Shown here: positions 7,150 through 11,280 of the stretch, in pieces
Layout: each line of letters begins with the position of its first letter
How positions within the stretch are numbered: the first letter of the stretch is position 1
Source of the DNA: Collinsella aerofaciens
GTDB taxonomy: Bacteria; Actinomycetota; Coriobacteriia; Coriobacteriales; Coriobacteriaceae
NCBI GenBank assembly: GCA_905213725.1
Contig: CAJMJM010000056.1
Coordinates: 1 to 11,280 of the forward strand
Direction of reading: 5' to 3'
Length of the DNA: 11,280 nucleotides
Translations under genes and position numbers: made by a program
The notes under the pieces: model-generated
Database searches by the model: none
What the model was told of the DNA's origin: nothing
Seen by the model: the letters and a program-made list of their open reading frames with translations, nothing else

Positions 7150-9411
7150 TTACGCTTTCTTGGCAGGAGCCTTAACAGCAGCTGCCTTGGCCTTGGGAGC
7201 AGCCTTTTTGGTGGCTGCCTTTTTGGCCGTGGTGGACTTGGCCGAAGCCTTGGCTGCGGGCTTGGCAGCCTTCGCCTTGGCCGGAGCCTTCTTAGCAGCC
7301 GCGGTCTTGGGCTTTACCGAAGACGTACGCTTTTTGGGCGCAGCCTTGGGCTCCTCGACTACAGGCGGCTTATAGCTGCTGGGACCGCGGCGCTTAAGCA
7401 CCACGCCTGCAAGGCCGGGCACCTTAATCTCGATGGAGTCCATCTGCCCGTTCCAGGGATAGGGCTCGCTCGAGCAGGTGTAGGGCTCCTCGCCGGCATA
7501 GCCGCTGCCGCCAAACTCAGGACGGTCGGAATCAAAGATGACCTCCCAGTCACCCTCGCGCGGCACGCCCACGCGGAAGCTCTCGTAGCTCGCCGGGTCA
7601 AAGTTGATCAGGATTACCAGGTCGTTGTCGACGTCCTCGCCCTGGCGCACAAAGCTCACGAAGGACTGCTTGGAGTTGTCCGCGTCGATCCAGGTAAAGC
7701 CGTCGTCGGTGTAGCCGCGCTCGTACAGGGCGGGCTCGGCGGTGTACAGGTGGTTGAGCGCCTTGATAAACGCCTGATGATGACGGTGGGTCTCGTATTC
7801 CTCGGTCAGGAACCACTGGATGGACTCGTAGTAGCGCCACTCAATAAACTGACCGATCTCGTTGCCCATAAAGTTGAGCTTGGCACCGGGGTGCGTCATC
7901 TGGTAGAAAGCCAGCGTGCGCAGGCCGGCAAACTGGCGCCACCAGTCGCCCGGCATGCGGCCGATCAGCGAGCACTTGCCATGCACGACCTCGTCGTGGC
8001 TCAGCGGGCAAATAAAGTTCTCGGTAAAGGCGTACATGATGGAGAACGTGAGCAGCCCGTGGTTGCCGGGGCGCCACGGAAAATCGGTCTGCATGTAGTG
8101 TAGGGTGTCGTTCATCCAGCCCATGTCCCACTTGTAGTGGAAGCCCAGGCCGCCGTCCTGCGGCGGGTAGGTCACGAGTGGCCACGCGGTGGACTCCTCG
8201 GCCATCATCATCACGTCGGGGAAGTGGGCCTCCACGGCGCAGTTGACCTGGCGGATAAACGCGCTGGCGTCCAGGTCCTCCTCGGTACCGTACTTGTTGA
8301 ACTTCTTTTGGCCCGGATCGTCAATGCCAAAGTTGAGGTACAGCATGCTGGACACGCCGTCCATGCGAATGCCGTCCACGTGGAAGTTCTCGAGCCAGTA
8401 CAGCACGTTGGAGACCAAGAAGGAGCGGACCTCGCCACGGGCGAAGTCAAATTTGTGCGTGCCCCAGTTGGGGTGGATCTCGTGCTCAAACAGCATGTGG
8501 CCGTTAAAGGTGGCAAGGCCGTGGGAGTCGGCGCAAAAACCTCCGGGCACCCAGTCCATGATCACGCCGATGCCCGCCTTGTGGCATGCATCGATAAAGT
8601 GCATGAGCTGCTGAGGGTTGCCGTAGCGCGACGTGGCGGCGTAGTAGCCGGTCGTCTGGTAGCCCCAGGAGCCGTCGAAAGGATGCTCCATAAGCGGCAT
8701 GACCTCGATATGCGTATAGCCCATGTCGTGCACGTAGTCCACGAGCTCCACCGACAGGTCGTCGTATGTGTAGAACTCGCCGCGCTGCGCGGGGAAGGGG
8801 TCCATGGGGCCGGGGTAGTTGCCGTACTCGTCCGGCTCGCCCTGTGGTGCGTCGCCGTGGCGCTTCCACGAGCCAATATGCACCTCGTAGATGTTGAGCG
8901 GCTGCGACATATGGTTGTGGCCGGCGCGGCGCTTGAGCCATGCGGCGTCGTTCCACTTGTAGCCATCGAGGGTCCACAGCACACTGGCGGTACCCGGAGG
9001 GCACTCGGCCTTAAAGGCGTATGGATCGGCCTTGTAGAGCTTTTCGCCCTCGTTGGTCTCGATGAGGTATTTATAGAGCTGGCCCTGCTCGGCACCAGGA
9101 ATAAAGCCTTCCCAAATAGCGCTCGTATGCACGGGCACCAGCGGGTTGGCTTCCTCATCCCAGTCGTTAAATTCGCCAATGACATGGACACTCTTTACGT
9201 CGGGCGCCCAAACGCAAAAGCGCCAGCCGCGCGTACGGTTCTGCGTGTCGGGATGCGCGCCCATCTTTTCCCAGCTGCGCTCCCACATTCCAATGCCAAA
9301 CAGGTAGACATCGTCCTTGGAGAGCTCCGGTGCGTGCGGAGCCGGTTTGCGGGTTGCGGGCTTTTTAGCCGTTGGCTTTAGCTTTGTATCGCTCACGTTT
9401 GATCCCATCAT
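7150..9411 (-). CDS. glgB: 1,4-alpha-glucan branching enzyme GlgB with Lys/Ala-rich C-terminal tail
   Basis: Cuts alpha-1,4 chains and re-attaches them through alpha-1,6 branches (GH13, cytoplasmic). In its 753 residues: a short basic N-terminal leader (six Lys/Arg between 10 and 22), a CBM48-like domain (FCVWAPDVKSVHVIGEFNDW), then the GH13 barrel with GIRMDGVSSM (nucleophile Asp351), MAEEST (acid at Glu405/406) and PLSHDEVVHGK (Asp473). The beta-sandwich C-domain ends near residue 675 and is followed by a 78-residue Lys/Ala/Pro tail. Region I reads DWVPGGF (286-292), whereas branching enzymes normally have DWVPxHF: Gly291 replaces the His. The start is uncertain: ATG at 9411 or 9408 lacks a strong ribosome site, and a GTG at 9396 gives a plausible shorter N-terminus. 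It is first in the glycogen operon. Confidence 0.96.
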   Translation of the reverse strand: MMGSNVSDTKLKPTAKKPATRKPAPHAPELSKDDVYLFGIGMWERSWEKMGAHPDTQNRTRGWRFCVWAPDVKSVHVIGEFNDWDEEANPLVPVHTSAIWEGFIPGAEQGQLYKYLIETNEGEKLYKADPYAFKAECPPGTASVLWTLDGYKWNDAAWLKRRAGHNHMSQPLNIYEVHIGSWKRHGDAPQGEPDEYGNYPGPMDPFPAQRGEFYTYDDLSVELVDYVHDMGYTHIEVMPLMEHPFDGSWGYQTTGYYAATSRYGNPQQLMHFIDACHKAGIGVIMDWVPGGFCADSHGLATFNGHMLFEHEIHPNWGTHKFDFARGEVRSFLVSNVLYWLENFHVDGIRMDGVSSMLYLNFGIDDPGQKKFNKYGTEEDLDASAFIRQVNCAVEAHFPDVMMMAEESTAWPLVTYPPQDGGLGFHYKWDMGWMNDTLHYMQTDFPWRPGNHGLLTFSIMYAFTENFICPLSHDEVVHGKCSLIGRMPGDWWRQFAGLRTLAFYQMTHPGAKLNFMGNEIGQFIEWRYYESIQWFLTEEYETHRHHQAFIKALNHLYTAEPALYERGYTDDGFTWIDADNSKQSFVSFVRQGEDVDNDLVILINFDPASYESFRVGVPREGDWEVIFDSDRPEFGGSGYAGEEPYTCSSEPYPWNGQMDSIEIKVPGLAGVVLKRRGPSSYKPPVVEEPKAAPKKRTSSVKPKTAAAKKAPAKAKAAKPAAKASAKSTTAKKAATKKAAPKAKAAAVKAPAKKA
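7153..7386 (-). other. Histone-H1-like Lys/Ala/Pro-rich tail of GlgB
   Basis: Residues 676-753 of GlgB form a low-complexity tail with about 22 Lys in 78 residues, otherwise mainly Ala, Pro, Thr and Ser. Typical motifs are AAKKAPAKAKAAKPAAK and KKAATKKAAPKAK. The branching enzyme fold is complete before it (VVLKRRG). Composition and motif style match the tail of GlgA in the same operon, though GlgB has more Pro and fewer Thr and lacks the acidic linker. The region is probably disordered and strongly positive. Its function is unknown. Confidence 0.9.
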
Positions 9412-9496
9412 GACGCGGCAGCGTGTTGCCTTGGTGACTAGATGCGAAAGGTCCAGGGCTGCACGAATCGAAGGGACGGCGATAGTTCTATGATTC

Positions 9497-9522
9497 GTTC
9501 CACCTCGCGTGCTCGGTGGAAC
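9497..9522 (-). other. Inverted repeat in presumed glgB leader
   Basis: GTTCCACC (9497-9504) and GGTGGAAC (9515-9522) form a perfect 8-bp inverted repeat with a 10-nt spacer, about 85 bp before the glgB start. There is no U-run after it on either strand, so it is not a terminator. It could be a leader RNA hairpin or a protein-binding palindrome. The 17-codon frame beginning with ATG at 9541 on the minus strand runs through it. Confidence 0.45.
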
Positions 9523-9608
9523 TTTCGGCAGAAACTACCATAACACCTGTGCGTTACTTTTATGGACGAAAGTGGTTTTGGTGCGGCGTTTAATCGGTAA
9601 GCGCCATG

Positions 9609-9638
9609 TTTAGACCACTGACAGAATTGCCGTGGTAA
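9609..9638 (-). promoter_or_regulatory. Candidate promoter for the glg operon
   Basis: On the minus strand, TTACCA (9638-9633, four of six to TTGACA) and TCTAAA (9614-9609, four of six to TATAAT) are separated by 18 bp. The -35 candidate coincides with one arm of the inverted repeat at 9633-9658, which would explain repression by a protein bound there. Both boxes are weak matches, so the start point is a guess. The implied glgB leader would be about 190 nt. Confidence 0.3.
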
Positions 9639-9658
9639 AACTCTTGACAGTTTTACCA
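9633..9658. promoter_or_regulatory. Operator-like perfect inverted repeat (10 + 6 + 10)
   Basis: TGGTAAAACT (9633-9642) and AGTTTTACCA (9649-9658) are perfect inverted repeats around CTTGAC. On the plus strand the centre and right arm create TTGACA (9644-9649), a consensus -35 box, so a dimeric regulator bound here would cover it. The same half-site appears again at 9690. Half-sites of this kind with A/T-rich arms suit a LacI-family or similar sugar-responsive repressor, but the regulator is not in the window. Confidence 0.7.
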
Positions 9659-9672
9659 ATTAGGGTTTCAAA
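9644..9672 (+). promoter_or_regulatory. Possible promoter for the HAD-phosphatase/TPK pair
   Basis: A consensus TTGACA lies at 9644-9649 inside the palindrome. At 17-bp spacing the -10 position is TTCAAA (9667-9672), a poor match. CAAAAT at 9669-9674 is a slightly better match, but with a 19-bp spacer. The -35 is good and the -10 is weak, as in activator-dependent or weak promoters. The call rests mostly on the -35 and the position 94 bp before the ATG. Confidence 0.3.
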
Positions 9673-9689
9673 ATTGTTAGTCAGACGTT

Positions 9690-9720
9690 TGGTAAAACGT
9701 TTTTAGCAGGTTGTTTACCA
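9690..9720. promoter_or_regulatory. Second operator-like site (TGGTAAAAC ... GTTTACCA)
   Basis: TGGTAAAAC (9690-9698) repeats the half-site of the palindrome 57 bp upstream exactly, and GTTTACCA (9713-9720) is an inverted near-copy. The left half-site also runs into AAAACGTTTT (9694-9703), a 10-bp palindrome with the central CG common in LacI-family operators. The site lies just before the HAD gene, so a bound protein could block that gene or loop with the first site. Confidence 0.55.
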
Positions 9721-9742
9721 TTTGACATCGAAAGGTTCGTAT

Positions 9743-10432
9743 ATGTCCCATACCGCCGCTCCCAAGGTTGCTTTTATTTTCGATTGCGACGGCACGCTGG
9801 TTAATAGCACCCCCGTTTGGGCTTATGCTCAGCCAGAGTTATTGCACCGCCACGGTGTCGACGTGACGGTCGACGATTTTGCCCAATTTGAGCACCTGTC
9901 GCTCGAGGACGAGTGCCAGGCCTACCATGACACCTGGGGCATTGGCGCGAATGGCGAGGAGCTGTATCGCGAGCTGAGCGACATCCTGATCGATGGCTAC
10001 TCCAAGGTGCCGCCGCGCGAGGGGCTCCTGGCGTTTTTGGAGCAGGCGAAGGCGGCAGGCATTGCCATGTGCGTGGCTACGTCCACGCCGGCCGAGCTGG
10101 TGCAGTCTGCGCTCGCTGGCGCCGGGCTCGACGCCTACATGGAGTTTGTGACCACCACGGGCGAGGCAGGTCGTTCCAAGCAGTTCCCCGACGTATACGA
10201 GCTGGCGCTGTGCCGTCTGGAGGAGCGTCATGGGCACAAGTTTGAGTGCGCATGGGTGTTTGAGGACGCCGTCTTTGGCCTTAAGAGCTCTGGCACCGCC
10301 GGCTTTAAGCGTGTGGGCATCTATGACCCGCATGGCCGCATGACGCGCGACGACGTACGCGCCAACTGCGATATCTTTATCGACAGCTACGAGGAGCTGG
10401 ATCTGTCCTGCGTTCTTTCGTTTGAGGGATAG
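9743..10432 (+). CDS. HAD-superfamily phosphatase (beta-phosphoglucomutase/phosphatase-like)
   Basis: A probable small-molecule phosphatase or phosphomutase of the haloacid dehalogenase superfamily; the substrate cannot be told from sequence. All four HAD motifs are visible in 229 residues: DCDGTL (14-19, nucleophile Asp14 and Asp16), ATSTP (112-116), a Lys at 146 in RSKQFPDVY and FEDAVFGLKSS (173-183). The region between motif I and II has the size of the helical cap of the beta-PGM/phosphoglycolate phosphatase group. I chose the ATG at 9743, with AAAGG about 7 nt upstream; an upstream TTG at 9722 is possible but lacks a site. It is divergent from glgB and 9 bp before the thiamine pyrophosphokinase, probably in one transcript. 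A sugar-phosphate substrate is suggested by the shared control region, but only weakly. Confidence 0.88.
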   Translation: MSHTAAPKVAFIFDCDGTLVNSTPVWAYAQPELLHRHGVDVTVDDFAQFEHLSLEDECQAYHDTWGIGANGEELYRELSDILIDGYSKVPPREGLLAFLEQAKAAGIAMCVATSTPAELVQSALAGAGLDAYMEFVTTTGEAGRSKQFPDVYELALCRLEERHGHKFECAWVFEDAVFGLKSSGTAGFKRVGIYDPHGRMTRDDVRANCDIFIDSYEELDLSCVLSFEG

Positions 10433-10441
10433 GCGAGGGCT

Positions 10442-11122
10442 GTGGCTTGCAAAGTACTTGTAGTCTGCGGCTCGCCCGTGGTGGCGAGCGCTGATCTGTT
10501 GCGTAGGCTAGCGGGGGAGTGCGATTACGTTGTCGCCGTGGACCGTGGACTCGACGCGCTACTGAGTGCCGGCCTGGGCTGCGACGTGTATGTGGGGGAT
10601 GCCGACACGGTGAGTGATGCGGGTCGTGCGTTGGTCGATGCCGCCACCGACTTTGAAGTTGAGCGCCACGACCCGTACAAGGACTACACGGATCTGGCGC
10701 TGGCACTCGATTCCGTCCGCCGTCGCTGGCCGGGTGCCGAAGTGGTTGCGACCTGCGTCACGGGCGGCCGTCCGGACATGGCGCTTTCCGTACTGGGCCT
10801 GCTCGCGGGCTACAAGGGCGCCCCAGTCTGGATTGCCGAAGACGAGATCACGGCCCGTATCCTGCACGGAGGCGAATCCTGGGCCATCGAAGGTGCCGAA
10901 GGCAAGACGTTTTCTATCATCGCCATAGCCCCCAATACCGAGGTTAGCGAGCACGGCCTAGAGTGGGAACTAGATCACAGCCCCCTGGGTTTGTTGGCCG
11001 ACACAGGCATTAGCAACATAGTAAGATCTACTGCAAAGATCGAAGTCCACACCGGTACTGCAATAGCGTATTTGCTGCATCAGGGTTTTATCGGGACGGC
11101 GGATAAAAATAATCGCTCGTAG
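10442..11122 (+). CDS. thiN: Thiamine pyrophosphokinase (thiamine diphosphokinase)
   Basis: Transfers pyrophosphate from ATP to thiamine, giving thiamine diphosphate. In 226 residues: VAVDRGLDALLSAG (32-44), VGDADTVSD (51-59, the metal-binding Asp cluster), KDYTDLALAL (80-89), GGRPDMALS (108-116) and C-terminal DTGISNIV (187-194), in the order typical of the family. The third motif is usually GGRxDH; here Met replaces the His, while the Asp is kept. The GTG start at 10442 has a GAGGG site close by and lies 9 bp after the HAD gene, so the two are likely cotranscribed. The last nine or so codons and the stop lie inside a large palindrome (11093-11145), so the extreme C-terminus (GTADKNNRS) may be element-derived. 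Confidence 0.92.
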   Translation: MACKVLVVCGSPVVASADLLRRLAGECDYVVAVDRGLDALLSAGLGCDVYVGDADTVSDAGRALVDAATDFEVERHDPYKDYTDLALALDSVRRRWPGAEVVATCVTGGRPDMALSVLGLLAGYKGAPVWIAEDEITARILHGGESWAIEGAEGKTFSIIAIAPNTEVSEHGLEWELDHSPLGLLADTGISNIVRSTAKIEVHTGTAIAYLLHQGFIGTADKNNRS

Positions 11123-11145
11123 AGTGATTATTTTTGCCCCGTCCC
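11093..11145 (+). terminator. Large palindrome overlapping the thiN 3' end; intrinsic terminator or dispersed repeat
   Basis: A 14-bp stem (11105-11118 with 11122-11135, including one G-U pair) closes on a 3-nt loop and ends in TTATTTTT. Outside it, GG/CC and a 7-bp GGGACGG (11093-11099) / CCGTCCC (11139-11145) pairing extend the hairpin to over 50 nt. The A-run/U-run symmetry would allow termination from both sides. The start lies within the thiN coding region, including its stop codon. The nested GC-outer, AT-inner plan is longer than a plain terminator needs and resembles a palindromic repeat element. Confidence 0.75.
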
Positions 11146-11186
11146 AGGAAAACCCGTAAGTGCGAGGATCAATTGCAAAAAACTTC

Positions 11187-11215
11187 TTGCACAACTAAGA
11201 ATCTTCCCCTATAGT
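11187..11215 (+). promoter_or_regulatory. Promoter of tRNA-Ala
   Basis: TTGCAC (11187-11192) and TATAGT (11210-11215) are separated by exactly 17 bp, with the -10 box ending 13 bp before the mature tRNA 5' end. This fits a strong vegetative promoter with a leader of only a few nucleotides. Confidence 0.8.
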
Positions 11216-11228
11216 ATCTCCTCGTCAC

Positions 11229-11280
11229 GGGGGCGTAGCTCAGCTGGGAGAGCGCTTGACTGGCAGTCAAGAGGTCAGGG
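11229..11280 (+). tRNA. tRNA-Ala (anticodon GGC), 3' part outside window
   Basis: The acceptor strand GGGGGCG (11229-11235) is followed by TA, a D-arm GCTC/GAGC (11238-11241, 11250-11253) and an anticodon arm CTTGA/TCAAG (11255-11259, 11267-11271). The 7-nt loop CTGGCAG has anticodon GGC at 11262-11264 with U before it and A after it. The variable loop AGGTC and the start of the T-arm are present before the window ends. GGC reads Ala GCC/GCU codons. GCC is frequent here, so this is likely a major tRNA. The gene has its own promoter and is not part of the thiN transcript. Confidence 0.95.

Larger units (their letters stand above)
9412..9742. promoter_or_regulatory. Divergent control region between glgB operon and HAD-phosphatase gene
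   Basis: This 331-bp stretch holds no convincing protein gene and is A+T-richer than its flanks in its right half (about 9640-9725). Its right part carries four half-sites of the type TGGTAAAAC / GTTTTACCA; its left part carries an 8-bp inverted repeat in what would be the glgB leader. A small frame on the minus strand (9488-9541, 17 codons) could be a leader peptide but has only a poorly spaced ribosome site. No tRNA or known riboswitch fold was recognised. Confidence 0.7.

Noticed and set aside
7153..7386. Possible tandem DNA repeat or CRISPR-like array in the glgB 3' end (and similarly in glgA)
   Set aside because: The repetition is at the amino-acid level (Lys/Ala motifs); there are no regularly spaced identical DNA units or spacers.
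5979..9381. Long plus-strand open frames opposite glgP and glgB (398 and 414 codons)
   Set aside because: Antisense to well-identified enzymes with intact motifs; no ribosome sites or family motifs of their own.
9438..9659. A 73-codon minus-strand frame in the intergenic region upstream of glgB
   Set aside because: It starts with TTG inside the operator palindrome, has no ribosome site, and its composition is not protein-like.
9722..9742. Upstream TTG start for the HAD phosphatase, adding seven residues
   Set aside because: No ribosome site precedes it, whereas the ATG at 9743 has AAAGG at good spacing and gives the usual short N-terminus before the DxDGT motif.

Overview
The window looks like chromosomal DNA from a gut coriobacterium of the Collinsella type. 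The basis is the roughly 60% G+C coding DNA, Arg codons dominated by CGC/CGT, and a Firmicutes-style GlgC/GlgD glycogen system. The taxon is an inference from gene style, not a proven assignment. No CRISPR array, insertion sequence, phage or defence gene is visible. Most of the window is a glycogen metabolism locus.

Layout. Positions 1-9411 (minus strand) hold one five-gene glycogen cluster, transcribed in the order glgB (branching enzyme), glgP (glycogen phosphorylase), glgC and glgD (ADP-glucose pyrophosphorylase catalytic and companion subunits), glgA (glycogen synthase, running off the left edge). Short gaps of 90-107 bp separate glgB/glgP, glgP/glgC and glgD/glgA, and each contains at least one hairpin-forming inverted repeat. 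glgC and glgD are 4 bp apart and probably translationally coupled. Positions 9412-9742 are a divergent control region with repeated TGGTAAAAC / GTTTTACCA half-sites. Positions 9743-11122 (plus strand) hold a HAD-family phosphatase and a thiamine pyrophosphokinase, followed by a large palindrome. A tRNA-Ala(GGC) gene with a clear promoter starts at 11229 and is cut by the right edge.

How the genes work together. GlgC, with GlgD, makes ADP-glucose from glucose-1-phosphate and ATP. GlgA adds the glucose to alpha-1,4 chains, GlgB introduces alpha-1,6 branches, and GlgP releases glucose-1-phosphate again. The half-site cluster upstream of glgB is well placed to switch the cluster through a DNA-binding regulator not encoded here.

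The most unusual content lies in the two polymer-building enzymes. Both GlgA and GlgB carry long Lys/Ala/Thr(Pro)-rich, histone-H1-like C-terminal tails that the standard enzymes lack, while GlgP, GlgC and GlgD have none. GlgA then continues into a hydrophobic, Arg-rich segment whose codon use differs sharply from the rest of the gene; this may be a real fusion, a recombination junction or an assembly chimera. GlgB also has Gly where branching enzymes normally have the conserved region I histidine.
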